From NCBI GenBank assembly GCA_019115145.1, contig DXED01000019.1, positions 1 through 64,000 on the forward strand: a stretch of DNA of 64,000 nt, written 5' to 3'. Positions within the stretch are counted from its first letter, which is position 1; the number at the start of each line of letters is the position of its first letter. The stretch is from Claveliimonas intestinigallinarum. Its GTDB lineage: Bacteria; Bacillota; Clostridia; Lachnospirales; Lachnospiraceae. Positions 34,255-42,372 of this stretch are shown piece by piece. The notes below the pieces were generated by a model that saw only the letters and a list, made by a program, of their open reading frames with translations, made no database searches and was not told the origin of the DNA. The translations under genes were made by a program, and so were the position numbers.

Positions 34255-34295
34255 TAAAAAAGAGGCGTCACAAACACTTCTACGTGTCTGCCGCC
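34255..34295 (-). terminator. riboswitch expression-platform terminator before grdX
   Basis: On the - strand GGCGGCAGACAC and GTGTTTGTGACGCC pair through two helices around a 6-base loop and are followed by TCTTTTTTATT. It lies about 75 bases after the glycine aptamer and about 44 bases before grdX, the place expected of a terminator that glycine binding would disrupt. Confidence 0.7.
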
Positions 34296-34369
34296 CCGCT
34301 CTGTCTACTTCTGCCTGCGCATGGGCATCCGCCCCATGCCCATCTTTGCATTATATTCAGAATTCGTCC

Positions 34370-34473
34370 CTCTTCCAATCCTTTTGCCTGAAAGTTTCAC
34401 CGGTGAACCAGCTTTTTCGTCCTCCGGCTTGCCTCTTCGGCGGCTGCTCTTTGTCAGCTCTCTCGTGAAAGAG
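34370..34473 (-). promoter_or_regulatory. glycine riboswitch, single aptamer
   Basis: On the - strand the segment contains GCCGCCGAAGAGGCAAGCC and GGTGAAACTTTCAGGCAAAA, which match the conserved core of glycine aptamers (compare GCGCCGAAGGAGCAA and TCTCAGGCAAAAG in B. subtilis gcvT). The closing P1 helix is CTCTTTC against GGAAGAG. GAGAG and CTTTC pair inside. No second full aptamer is seen downstream, only an 8-bp hairpin (34321-34343). In front of a glycine-consuming operon, it should act as an ON switch. Confidence 0.88.
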
Positions 34474-34510
34474 ATCGTCCGTATCCAATTGCATGTCTCA
34501 TTTGTCTCAT

Positions 34511-34533
34511 CTATAAATCTTTATGATTTATAG
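34511..34533 (-). repeat. perfect 9-bp inverted repeat in the grd leader
   Basis: CTATAAATC and GATTTATAG flank a 5-base centre. If transcription starts near 34547 the hairpin lies at about +14 to +36 of the leader, just ahead of the aptamer. It may be an operator or a 5' stabilising hairpin. Confidence 0.45.
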
Positions 34534-34553
34534 GTCTGTTCAATGACAAGTTC

Positions 34554-34582
34554 ATACTACCCTAATTGTAACTTTTTTGCAA
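34554..34582 (-). promoter_or_regulatory. predicted grd operon promoter
   Basis: -35 TTGCAA (34577-34582), 17-base spacer, -10 TAGTAT (34554-34559) on the - strand. It is upstream of the glycine aptamer and downstream of the purB terminator. The remainder of the 34212-34762 gap (34583-34679) is AT-rich with no gene seen. Confidence 0.55.
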
Positions 34583-34679
34583 TACCCGCATTGTCAAGAA
34601 GATTATTTTTGTGTGTTCTGCACAAATTCAGACTTGAAATTTTGTTAGTTTTTTATCACACCTTTTTTTGACAGACAAA

Positions 34680-34714
34680 GGGCGGGCAGGAAACATTCTG
34701 CTTCCTGCCCGCCC
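34680..34714 (-). terminator. intrinsic terminator after purB
   Basis: GGGCGGGCAGGAA and TTCCTGCCCGCCC form a 13-bp perfect stem with a 9-base loop, followed on the - strand by TTTGTCTGTC. A smaller hairpin (GGAGCC/GGCTCC, 34720-34736) and a 12-bp tandem repeat lie between it and the purB stop. Confidence 0.85.
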
Positions 34715-34743
34715 TGTATGGAGCCGGACTGGCTCCTCTGTTT

Positions 34744-34767
34744 ATTCTTCTTACAATTCTTCTTACA
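34744..34767. repeat. 12-bp tandem repeat across the purB stop codon
   Basis: ATTCTTCTTACA occurs twice head to tail (34744-34755 and 34756-34767). The purB TAA stop lies in the copy nearer the gene. It is probably a replication-slippage duplication without functional effect. Confidence 0.7.
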
Positions 34768-36196
34768 CATTGATCTCCGCTTTCACACCCAGGAGCTCTT
34801 TGTTCTCCTCCAACATGGGGCGGACGATGTCCGTCAGGTATCTGTCTACCTGGACGGAGGCGCGGCCCGTGTACTTCGCCGGGTCCATAGTCCTCTTCAG
34901 CTCGTCCAGGCTAAGTCCAAAGGCCGGGTCAGCCGCGATGAGCTCCAGGAGGTTGTTCTCCTGGCCCTTCTCCTTCACGTTCTTTCCCGCCTCCATGGAC
35001 AGCTCACGAATGCGCTCATGGAGCTCCTGCCGGTCTCCTCCTGCCTTCACGGCATCCATCATAATATTCTCGGTAGCCATGAAGGGAAGCTCTGCCATGA
35101 GATGCTTCTCGATCACCTTCGGGTAGACCACAAGGCCGTCCACCACGTTCAGGCACAGGTCCAGGATGCCGTCAATGGCCAGGAAGCCCTCGGGCACGCT
35201 GAGGCGCTTGTTGGCGGAATCGTCCAGGGTTCTCTCAAACCACTGGGTGGCGGATGTGATGGCCGGGTTCAGGGCGTCCACCATGACGTATCTGGAGAGG
35301 GACGCAATCCTCTCGCTGCGCATGGGGTTCCTCTTGTATGCCATGGCTGAGGAGCCGATCTGGTTCTTCTCGAAGGGCTCCTCCACCTCCTTCAGATGCT
35401 GCAGAAGACGGATGTCGTTGGACATCTTGTGTGCGCTGGCAGCGATGCCCGCCAGCACGTTCAGCACTCTTGTGTCCACCTTTCTCGAGTAGGTCTGGCC
35501 GGACACCGGATAGCAGGCATCAAAGCCCATCTTCCTGGCGATCATGGGATCGATCTTGTCGATGGTCTCCTGATCCCCGTCAAAGAGCTCCAGAAAGCTG
35601 GCCTGGGTGCCCGTTGTTCCCTTGGAGCCAAGGAGCTTCAGGCTCCCCAGCACATACTCCAGATCCTCCAGATCCATCATGAACTCCTGGAGCCAGAGAG
35701 TGGCGCGTTTTCCCACCGTGGTGGGCTGTGCCGGCTGGAAGTGTGTGAAAGCCAGAGTGGGAAGATCCTTGTACCTGTCGGCAAAATCCGCCAGCTCGGA
35801 TATCACATTCACGATCTTCCTGCGAACCAGCTTCAGCGCCTCGGACATGATGATGATGTCCGTGTTGTCCCCCACATAGCAGGATGTCGCGCCCAGGTGA
35901 ATGATCCCCTTTGCCTTGGGGCACTGCTGGCCGTAGGCGTAGACGTGGGACATGACGTCGTGGCGCACCAGCTTCTCCCTCTCCTTCGCCACATCGTAGT
36001 TGATGTCGTCCGCGTGGCTTTTCAGCTCCTCGATCTGCTCATCGGTGATGGGAAGTCCCAGCTCCTTCTCCGTCTCCGCCAGAGCGATCCACAGGCGCCT
36101 CCATGTGCGGAACTTCATATCAGGTGAGAAAATGTACTGCATTTCCCTGCTGGCATACCGCTCGGAGAGCGGGCTTACATATCTGTCGTGACTCAT
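34763..36196 (-). CDS. purB: adenylosuccinate lyase
   Basis: Acts twice in purine synthesis, releasing fumarate from SAICAR and from adenylosuccinate. The 477-residue protein has the superfamily signature SSAMAYKRNPMRSERI, a LGATSCYVGDNTD segment, and TSATQWFERTLDDSAN. Length is typical. It follows purF on the same strand by 66 bases and probably shares its transcript. A 12-bp tandem duplication spans its stop codon. Confidence 0.96.
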   Translation of the reverse strand: MSHDRYVSPLSERYASREMQYIFSPDMKFRTWRRLWIALAETEKELGLPITDEQIEELKSHADDINYDVAKEREKLVRHDVMSHVYAYGQQCPKAKGIIHLGATSCYVGDNTDIIIMSEALKLVRRKIVNVISELADFADRYKDLPTLAFTHFQPAQPTTVGKRATLWLQEFMMDLEDLEYVLGSLKLLGSKGTTGTQASFLELFDGDQETIDKIDPMIARKMGFDACYPVSGQTYSRKVDTRVLNVLAGIAASAHKMSNDIRLLQHLKEVEEPFEKNQIGSSAMAYKRNPMRSERIASLSRYVMVDALNPAITSATQWFERTLDDSANKRLSVPEGFLAIDGILDLCLNVVDGLVVYPKVIEKHLMAELPFMATENIMMDAVKAGGDRQELHERIRELSMEAGKNVKEKGQENNLLELIAADPAFGLSLDELKRTMDPAKYTGRASVQVDRYLTDIVRPMLEENKELLGVKAEINV

Positions 36197-36262
36197 AGAT
36201 TTTCTTTCCTTTCTCTGCTCAAAAATGGTTTCTCTTCTCTTTCTCTCATTCTAGCACAGCTT

Positions 36263-37690
36263 CTACTCAAAAGCCAGGGAGACATCCTTCCCGGGCACCT
36301 CCATGGGGTAATTCCCTGTGAAGCAGGCATCACAGTAGGACAGGTCTCCCACCATGTCCCTCAGCTTGTCGATCTCCATGTAGCCAAGAGAGTCCGCCCC
36401 GATCATCTCCCGGATCTGCTCCGTGGTGTGGGAGTGGGCGATAAGCTGCTCGTTGGAGGGCACGTCCGTCCCGAAATAGCATGGGTACAGGAAGGGTGGA
36501 GAGCTGATCCGCACGTGCACCTCCGTGGCCCCCGCCTTCTTCAGCATGCGGATGATGTTGGCACAGGTAGTACCCCGGACGATGGAATCGTCTACCATGA
36601 CGATCCTCTTGCCCCGGACCACCTCCGGGATCACGTTCAGCTTGATGCGCACGCTGGACTCCCGTTCGCTCTGCCTCGGTTTGATGAACGTCCTTCCCAC
36701 GTAGCTGTTCTTGTGGAAGGCCATACCGTTTGGGATGCCGGACTGCTCTGAGTAGCCTCTGGCGGCCACAAGGCCTGAGTCGGGGACACCCACCACCAGG
36801 TCCGCGTCCACCGGGTAGGACTCTGCCAGGGCCCGGCCGGCTGTCATCCTGGCATGGTACACATTCACCCCGTCCAGGGTGCTGTCCATCCTCGCAAAGT
36901 AGATATATTCAAAAATGCATCTGGCCTGCTTTGCCGGGTCGATGGCCATACTCATATCCGAGGAGATTCCGTCCTTTGTGATGGACACGATCTCGCCGGG
37001 CTCCACGTCCCGCACAAACTCCGCGTCGATGGCCGCCAGAGCGCAGCTCTCGGAGGCCAGGACATAGGTGTTGTCCCTCTTCCCGATGCACAGGGGCTTC
37101 AGGCCGAAGGGATCTCTCGCTCCGATCATCTTTCTGGGAGAGATGACCACAAGGGCGTAGGCCCCCTTGATCTTCTTCATGGCGTTCTTCACAGCTCCCT
37201 CCACGTTGGGCGCCTTCAGCCTCTCTCTGGCAATGTGGTAGGCGATCACCTCCGAGTCGATGGTGGTCTGGAAGATGGCCCCTGTATGCTCCAGCTCATG
37301 CCGCAGCTCCACCGCATTGGTCAGGTTCCCATTGTGGGCGATGGCCAGCACCCCTTTCACGTAGTTGATGACCAGGGGCATGGCATTCTCCGCCCTGGAG
37401 CCCCCGGCTGTGGAGTAGCGGACATGTCCCACTCCCAGATTGCCGTGAAGGGAGTGGAGGGACTCCTCGTCAAACACCTCGTTGACGAGGCCCAGCCCCT
37501 TCTTTGAGCGCACCTTTCTCTCCCCGTACGTGTCCGTCACCGCGATCCCGCAGCTCTCCTGCCCTCTGTGCTGCAGTGCAAAAAGCCCATAATAGACAGT
37601 GGGGGCCACATCGCCCCCATCCATATCATAAGCTCCAAAAACACCACATTCCTCTCCAAGACCTGTTGTCACTTTTTCAAAGTTCTCCAT
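36263..37690 (-). CDS. purF: amidophosphoribosyltransferase
   Basis: Commits PRPP to purine synthesis with glutamine as nitrogen donor. The 475-residue protein is of the B. subtilis type: a 14-residue propeptide is removed to expose catalytic Cys15 (EECGVFGAYD). GNLTNA and HRGQESCGIAV belong to the glutaminase domain. VMVDDSIVRGTT is the PRPP loop. Cysteines in ARCIFEYIYFARMDS, YPCYFGTD and SYCDACFTGNYP form the 4Fe-4S cluster site. It is the first gene of the purF-purB unit. Confidence 0.96.
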   Translation of the reverse strand: MENFEKVTTGLGEECGVFGAYDMDGGDVAPTVYYGLFALQHRGQESCGIAVTDTYGERKVRSKKGLGLVNEVFDEESLHSLHGNLGVGHVRYSTAGGSRAENAMPLVINYVKGVLAIAHNGNLTNAVELRHELEHTGAIFQTTIDSEVIAYHIARERLKAPNVEGAVKNAMKKIKGAYALVVISPRKMIGARDPFGLKPLCIGKRDNTYVLASESCALAAIDAEFVRDVEPGEIVSITKDGISSDMSMAIDPAKQARCIFEYIYFARMDSTLDGVNVYHARMTAGRALAESYPVDADLVVGVPDSGLVAARGYSEQSGIPNGMAFHKNSYVGRTFIKPRQSERESSVRIKLNVIPEVVRGKRIVMVDDSIVRGTTCANIIRMLKKAGATEVHVRISSPPFLYPCYFGTDVPSNEQLIAHSHTTEQIREMIGADSLGYMEIDKLRDMVGDLSYCDACFTGNYPMEVPGKDVSLAFE

Positions 37691-37768
37691 GTATGCTTCC
37701 TTCGCTCCTTATTCCACGCAGCGCCCCCGTAAGAGCCGCTGCCTGTTGCTTCATATTGTCTGGTTTCC

Positions 37769-37790
37769 GGGAAATTCAGCTGAATTTCCC
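37769..37790 (-). promoter_or_regulatory. perfect 22-bp palindrome at the purF transcription start
   Basis: Half-site GGGAAATTCAG followed directly by its complement. With the promoter below, transcription would start within or just before it, so it could be an operator overlapping +1 or a 5' hairpin on the purF mRNA. Confidence 0.6.
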
Positions 37791-37795
37791 ATAAA

Positions 37796-37824
37796 AGTAT
37801 AATACAAGGCGGGGAGAAAAGCAA
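37796..37824 (-). promoter_or_regulatory. predicted purF promoter
   Basis: -35 TTGCTT (37819-37824), 17-base spacer, -10 TATACT (37796-37801) on the - strand. The spacer overlaps the terminator hairpin of the upstream ABC transporter operon. Confidence 0.6.
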
Positions 37825-37838
37825 TATTCCTCCCCGCC
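37802..37838 (-). terminator. intrinsic terminator of the amino acid ABC operon
   Basis: GGCGGGGA (37808-37815) and TCCCCGCC (37831-37838) pair around a 15-base loop, followed on the - strand by TTGTATT. It shares bases with the purF promoter. Confidence 0.65.
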
Positions 37839-37908
37839 AGCCAAAGATTGGCACTCATTATTTATTTTCCGGTCTATTTATTAGTATTTCTTAATAACAT
37901 TGGATGAT

Positions 37909-38598
37909 TTATAAGTTTTCCCCTAATTTCCCAAGAAATTCCTTCATTCTTTCGTTAGAAGATCCAAAAACCTCCTCCGGCGTGCCCTGCTGAGCGATAA
38001 CGCCCTTGTCCATGAAAATGATCTGGTCCGCCACGTTCCTGGCAAAATTCATCTCGTGGGTGACAATGACCATAGTCATGTGCTCCGCGGCCAGATCACG
38101 GATAACCTTCAGGATCTCCCCGGTCAGCTCCGGGTCCAGAGCCGACGTGGGCTCGTCGAAGAAGAGAATGTCCGGGTTCATGGCCAGAGCCCGTGCGATG
38201 GATATCCTCTGCTGCTGTCCGCCGGAGAGCTGGTAGGGATAGGCATCCTCCTTGTCGGAGAGCCCCATCTTGGCCAGCAGGGCGCGGGCCTCCGCAAAGA
38301 CCTCCTCCCTGCTGCGCTTCTGTACCTTGATAGGCGCGTCCGTGATATTTTTCATGACAGAGTAGTGGGGGAAAAGATTAAAGTTCTGGAAGACCAGCCC
38401 AAAGGTCCCCTCGTAGCGTATCTCTCCTCCGTCCGGCGTCTCCAGACCGGTGGCGCACCGAAGAAGGGTGGACTTTCCGGACCCGGAGGGGCCGATGATG
38501 CCCAGCACCTCCCCCTGTCTGACCTGGAGCGAGATATCCTTCAGCACCTCCAGGCCGTCAAAGCTCTTTTTTAAACCTCGAATTTCCAACAGACTCAT
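37909..38598 (-). CDS. polar amino acid ABC transporter ATPase (GlnQ-like)
   Basis: The 229-residue ATPase energises uptake of a polar amino acid. Walker A is GPSGSGKST, Q-loop FQNFNLFPH, signature LSGGQQQR, Walker B LFFDEPTSALD, and H-loop VTHEM. It is slightly shorter than usual GlnQ because the strand region between Walker A and the Q-loop is short. It is last in the order binding protein, permease, ATPase, 16 bases after the permease. Confidence 0.93.
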   Translation of the reverse strand: MSLLEIRGLKKSFDGLEVLKDISLQVRQGEVLGIIGPSGSGKSTLLRCATGLETPDGGEIRYEGTFGLVFQNFNLFPHYSVMKNITDAPIKVQKRSREEVFAEARALLAKMGLSDKEDAYPYQLSGGQQQRISIARALAMNPDILFFDEPTSALDPELTGEILKVIRDLAAEHMTMVIVTHEMNFARNVADQIIFMDKGVIAQQGTPEEVFGSSNERMKEFLGKLGENL

Positions 38599-38614
38599 GA
38601 CTGCCTCCTCCTCA

Positions 38615-39268
38615 CTACCGGTAATAGCTCATCTTTTTCTCCACCCGCTCCATGACAAAGGCCACGAGCAGACAGAACACATAGTAGATCAGGGCCGCGA
38701 TGGCGTAGGGGATCATGTTGGTCTCCCGGGCCGCCAGGGCCTTGGCCTGGTTGAACAGCTCCATAATGGACAGGGTGAAGGCGAGGGATGTATCCTTCAC
38801 AAGAGTGATGGCTTCATTTGTGATGGAGGGCATCACCCGCTTGATCACCTGGGGAAGGATGATCCGCATAAAGGTCTGGGACCTGCTGTATCCAAGAATC
38901 TTGGCCGCCTCGTACTGTCCCCGGGGCATGGACTCGATGCCTCCCCTGTAGATCTCCGCAAAATAGGCCGCATAGTTCAGGGAAAATCCCAGTATCCAGG
39001 CCAGCTGCTTCCAGGTGTCCGTGATCTGTATGTGGAACAGATAGTAGGGCCCGAAATAGAACACCATGAGCTGCAGCATCAGGGGCGTTCCCCGCATGAC
39101 TGATATGTAAAATTTAAAAAACGAGCGGACAATAATATTTTTCGACATTCTCCCAAAGCACACAAGCAGGCCCAAAGGGAGCGACAGCACCAGCGTCACG
39201 AAAAAGATCTCCGCCGTCATCACGGTTCCCTTGATCAGGAGATCCAGCATAACCGAAAATTCCATCAC
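38615..39268 (-). CDS. polar amino acid ABC transporter permease
   Basis: A 217-residue HisM/GlnP-type permease with about five membrane helices. The family's MRGTPLMLQL segment near residue 58 and the EAA loop (EIYRGGIESMPRGQYEAA) that contacts the ATPase are clear. It probably acts as a homodimer because only one permease gene is present. It follows the binding-protein gene after a 74-base gap that contains a hairpin. Confidence 0.94.
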   Translation of the reverse strand: MMEFSVMLDLLIKGTVMTAEIFFVTLVLSLPLGLLVCFGRMSKNIIVRSFFKFYISVMRGTPLMLQLMVFYFGPYYLFHIQITDTWKQLAWILGFSLNYAAYFAEIYRGGIESMPRGQYEAAKILGYSRSQTFMRIILPQVIKRVMPSITNEAITLVKDTSLAFTLSIMELFNQAKALAARETNMIPYAIAALIYYVFCLLVAFVMERVEKKMSYYR

Positions 39269-39297
39269 AAAACTCCTCTCTGCCAGTCCGGCAAAAC

Positions 39298-39319
39298 GGG
39301 CTGCCCAAAAGGACAGCCC
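39298..39319 (-). terminator. intercistronic hairpin between binding protein and permease genes
   Basis: GGGCTGCCC region pairs with GGACAGCCC around AAAA (one mismatch), with GTTTTG after it on the - strand. It probably lets binding protein accumulate above permease, a common arrangement in ABC operons. Confidence 0.5.
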
Positions 39320-39342
39320 TTTTTGTATATTTTCTTACCTTT

Positions 39343-40185
39343 TTACTTTCCGATGGTGGTGATGTCCTCGCCAAACCACTTTGTGGAGATCTCAGCCACG
39401 GTTCCGTCCGCAGCCAGCTCATCAAGGGCTGTCTGCACCTGGTCTCTCACTGCCTCGTTGCCCTTGGCAAAGCCCACGCCGTACTCCTCTGTGGAGATCA
39501 CATCGTCCAGGATCACAAAGTCCGCGTCTCTGGACTCGATCTGGTAGCTGGCCACCACGATATCCATGGCCACAGCGTCCACCACACCGGACTCAAGCTC
39601 CATAAATCCCGTGTTGTAGTCCGCGATCACCTGGAGATTGCCGAAGGTGCTGGACAGCTCCTGGTTGTCCTCCAGAGCCGCCTGGGCGGAGGAGTCTGTC
39701 TGCACGTCCACCGTCTTTCCGGCCAGGTCCGCGGCGGACTGGATGCCGGAGTCAGCCCTCACGACAAACACCTGGCTGTTGTCCAGGTAGGGCTCGGACC
39801 ATGTGTAGTCGTCCTCTCTGCCATTCATGGTAAATCCGTTCCAGATACAGTCAATAGCCCCGGACTCAAGCATGGCGTCCTTGGCGTCCCAGGCGATGGG
39901 CTCCGGGACGAACTCCCATCCCATCTTGTCGCAGACAGCCTGTGCCAGCTCCAGGTCAAAGCCTGTGTACTCTCCGTCCTCTCCCACAAATCCCATGGGC
40001 GGGAAGTCCTGGTCAAAGCCGACTGTGAATTTGTCTCCCTCTTTCTTTTCTGTAAACTCTGTCTTTGATGCGCTCTGGCTGTCCGAGCTGTCGTCCCCGC
40101 CCTTATCGGAGCTGCCGCCGCAGCCCGCCAGCAGGGTCGCTGTGGTCATCGTCAGTGCCATCACAAGTGCCAGTCTCTTTTTCAT
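39343..40185 (-). CDS. polar amino acid ABC transporter substrate-binding lipoprotein
   Basis: A 280-residue type II binding protein of family 3. The signal peptide ends in a lipobox, TLLAGC. After a Ser/Asp-rich linker comes FTVGFDQDFPPMGFV, the classic start of this family, then YTGFDLELAQAVCDKMGW and a second lobe. The start at 40185 has GGGAGGAAACGAGAG upstream; a 16-residue extension lacks one. The ligand is unknown; cystine, glutamine or a basic amino acid are possible. Confidence 0.92.
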   Translation of the reverse strand: MKKRLALVMALTMTTATLLAGCGGSSDKGGDDSSDSQSASKTEFTEKKEGDKFTVGFDQDFPPMGFVGEDGEYTGFDLELAQAVCDKMGWEFVPEPIAWDAKDAMLESGAIDCIWNGFTMNGREDDYTWSEPYLDNSQVFVVRADSGIQSAADLAGKTVDVQTDSSAQAALEDNQELSSTFGNLQVIADYNTGFMELESGVVDAVAMDIVVASYQIESRDADFVILDDVISTEEYGVGFAKGNEAVRDQVQTALDELAADGTVAEISTKWFGEDITTIGK

Positions 40186-40265
40186 CTCTCGTTTCCTCCC
40201 GTATTCAGCTTTATTGTAGTAGCAATTTATCAATTGATTACTCTACCACGCTAAATCGCCTAGTT

Positions 40266-40309
40266 ATAATAACACACTTATCCACGGCCTGTCAACTATG
40301 GATAAGTGT
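40266..40309 (-). promoter_or_regulatory. promoter with flanking operator-like inverted repeat, amino acid ABC operon
   Basis: -35 TTGACA (40290-40295) and -10 TATTAT (40266-40271), 18 bases apart, on the - strand. The -35 box sits at the centre of an 11-bp perfect inverted repeat, ACACTTATCCA (40274-40284) and TGGATAAGTGT (40299-40309). A protein bound there would block polymerase, so repression by a dimeric regulator is likely. Confidence 0.6.
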
Positions 40310-40332
40310 CTCTTCAAGCAAAGAGCCTCCGC

Positions 40333-41100
40333 TCAGATGTTGCCTCTCTGGTATTCCTTTTTCCACTTTTTAAGCTGCTCGTCCGTCGCCTCCACCTGCA
40401 CGCTCTCGGCCGCCTTCCGGATCTCTTCTTTCAGCACTGAGCCGATGCTTAAGTAGACCGGCTCGTTGGAGAGCATCTTCACGTACTGCTCCTGGGGCAG
40501 ATACCTGTAGCAGCAGTAGAGATAGGCCTTCAGCATCTTCGTGTCCTGACACACATTAAAGCCCTTCTCGTACATGGCGGCCGCCTCCTCATAGAGAAGG
40601 AGCCTGCCGTAGGCCGACCCCAGACAGCCGTAGACCTGGCCGTAAAACTCCTTGCCCACAGAGTCGTCCCACTCTTTACCCACAATAGACTGATACACAA
40701 GGATGGCCGAGGCCACCTCCCCCGCCTTCAGGAGATTGTCCGCCTTGTACTTCTCCCTCTCCACCTCATTTTGGTTCTTCAAGTGCTCCAGCACATTGTG
40801 GATCCGGGTGATCTCCGAGGAGGAGTAGATGGAAGCGTGGCTCAGCACTGCCAGAAGGAACTGCTCCACCGGCCCGTTCTGGTCCAGGATGCCCCTGAGC
40901 TCTTCCGCCAGGTCGTAGAGCTCCAGCTCCTCCTCCAGCCAGTCGCAGAGCTGCCTGTTGATGATGGTGTAATCCACCAGGTACAGGTTGTTGCAGAAAT
41001 AATAGCACAGTTCCTCTATGGTATAGATCCGCATGTGGATCCTGGATATCTCATATGGATGTTTTGCCTTCTTCTTATGACAGAGAATTAAACTGCCCAT
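40333..41100 (-). CDS. helical-repeat (TPR-like) protein of the DUF5717/DUF5716 cassette
   Basis: A 255-residue protein with no recognised family. The first 30 residues are basic; the middle (about 110-215) reads as paired helices with TPR-like spacing (GKEFYGQVYGCLGSAYGRLL, EEAAAMYEKGFNVCQ). The end is charged. Its ATG at 41100 follows GGAGGAAGCA and lies inside the DUF5716 gene, overlapping it by 26 bases, so the two are translationally coupled. It is the third gene of the cassette. A role as adaptor or cochaperone is only inference from the neighbour. Confidence 0.7.
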   Translation of the reverse strand: MGSLILCHKKKAKHPYEISRIHMRIYTIEELCYYFCNNLYLVDYTIINRQLCDWLEEELELYDLAEELRGILDQNGPVEQFLLAVLSHASIYSSSEITRIHNVLEHLKNQNEVEREKYKADNLLKAGEVASAILVYQSIVGKEWDDSVGKEFYGQVYGCLGSAYGRLLLYEEAAAMYEKGFNVCQDTKMLKAYLYCCYRYLPQEQYVKMLSNEPVYLSIGSVLKEEIRKAAESVQVEATDEQLKKWKKEYQRGNI

Positions 41101-42358
41101 TGCTTCCTCCTAAGTGAATCGTCTTTTCTACATGGAAATCCGTAGCCGGGAAAAACTCTCCGAAGCCTGCGTCCCTGAAGCTGATCCTGCAGGTGTACTC
41201 GTCCAGGAACATGACCTCTATGGTGAGCCGCAGGGCATAGTCCTTCCGCTCCGGAAGCCCGGCCAGGGAGACCGTCTCCGCCTGGAGCTCCCCGCTCCCC
41301 AGGGACTCAATGTGTATCTCAATGTCAGAGGTATCCTCCAGAAGCACATCCCACTGCCCGTCCGCCTCGTACCAGTGGGAGCCCCACTGGACGATGGGAT
41401 ACCAGCCCTCCTTGCCGTTCACCCGCATGCGCAGGCAGATCTGGTCCGTCATCTTTGTGTTGTCCAGATAGATGGGGCTGTCCTCGTAATCCCTGCACTT
41501 TCTGTAGGCTGTGTAGCAGGCCCCCCGGCTGTACAGATTGTTGCCGAGGAAAGCCCGTCTGCCATTGCAGAGCACCTTCAGGGAGGCCGGGTACCAGTTG
41601 TTCTCAAAGCCCTCCCCTGTCAGGTAGACGGAGGAGACAACCTTCTTGTCAAACACGCTCTGGATGAAGGACTTGAACCTCTCGTCCGCATCTTTTGCCT
41701 TGTCCACGTTCAGCACCGGATAGACCGCCGCCAGCTCCTTCATATGGGCGTTGGCCACCTCGTCCACCGCCACAAAGAGCTCGTCCCCGCGGCCCCTCAG
41801 CTTCCGCAGCCGCCGCAGCATGTAGGCCCTGATCTCATTTCTGTCGCAGTAGAAGAGGGCCGCCTCGTACTGCCACAGCTCCTTTGGCTGGTAGAACATA
41901 TAGTGGCAGAAGCTCTCCTTGTAGTCCTGCACGTAGACAGACTCCTTGGGCACGCCCACAAACTGTCCCACTCCCTTGAGCATCTTGCTGATGTCAATAT
42001 CCGTGTAGGGGACTGAAAAGGTCAGGTACTCGATATGCCGGAACTGGGCCAGGGCCAGCTGGAAAAATTTGGCCAGCAGCCACACCGCGTCATGGTTCTT
42101 GGCCCCCACCCGCACCTTCTCCTGGCGCTTGGCCCGCTCAAACAGGTCTATCACCGTACAGCCCTCGTTCACCGTGGCAAGGCGCTTCGCCTCTCTTCCG
42201 TACACCCACTGCTCCCGGTAGTAGCCCAGGATCAGCGGGATCTGGTAGTTGTCCACCGCCGTCTCCAGCGTCTCCGGCTCATTCTTCTCCTCGTCGTAAA
42301 AGCTGATCTGGCAGTACTGGTCATTCAGTTCGATTCCTAATATGCTTCCGCCTCTCAC
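41075..42358 (-). CDS. DUF5716 family protein, Hsp70/actin-fold-like
   Basis: A 427-residue protein. Several parts parallel DnaK. LGIELNDQYCQISF (7-20) resembles the phosphate-1 strand-loop-strand. VYLTGEGF (244-251) resembles the adenosine motif, and LYSRGACYTA (275-284) resembles the conserved ARGA segment. Residues about 305-415 look like a substrate-binding beta domain (LAGLPERKDYALRLTIEV, then DAGFGEFF; compare GIPPAPRG...VSAKD in DnaK). The lid helices are missing. The start is GTG at 42358 after AAGGAGG. It sits 14 bases after DUF5717. Assignment to the ATPase fold is my inference from motif order. Confidence 0.72.
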   Translation of the reverse strand: MRGGSILGIELNDQYCQISFYDEEKNEPETLETAVDNYQIPLILGYYREQWVYGREAKRLATVNEGCTVIDLFERAKRQEKVRVGAKNHDAVWLLAKFFQLALAQFRHIEYLTFSVPYTDIDISKMLKGVGQFVGVPKESVYVQDYKESFCHYMFYQPKELWQYEAALFYCDRNEIRAYMLRRLRKLRGRGDELFVAVDEVANAHMKELAAVYPVLNVDKAKDADERFKSFIQSVFDKKVVSSVYLTGEGFENNWYPASLKVLCNGRRAFLGNNLYSRGACYTAYRKCRDYEDSPIYLDNTKMTDQICLRMRVNGKEGWYPIVQWGSHWYEADGQWDVLLEDTSDIEIHIESLGSGELQAETVSLAGLPERKDYALRLTIEVMFLDEYTCRISFRDAGFGEFFPATDFHVEKTIHLGGSNGQFNSLS

Positions 42359-42372
42359 AGCAAAATTCCTCC

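Noticed and set aside
34297..34345. A second glycine aptamer after the first, as in tandem riboswitches.
   Set aside because: Only an 8-bp hairpin is present; the conserved cores (CCGAAG...GCAA and TCAGGCA) are missing.
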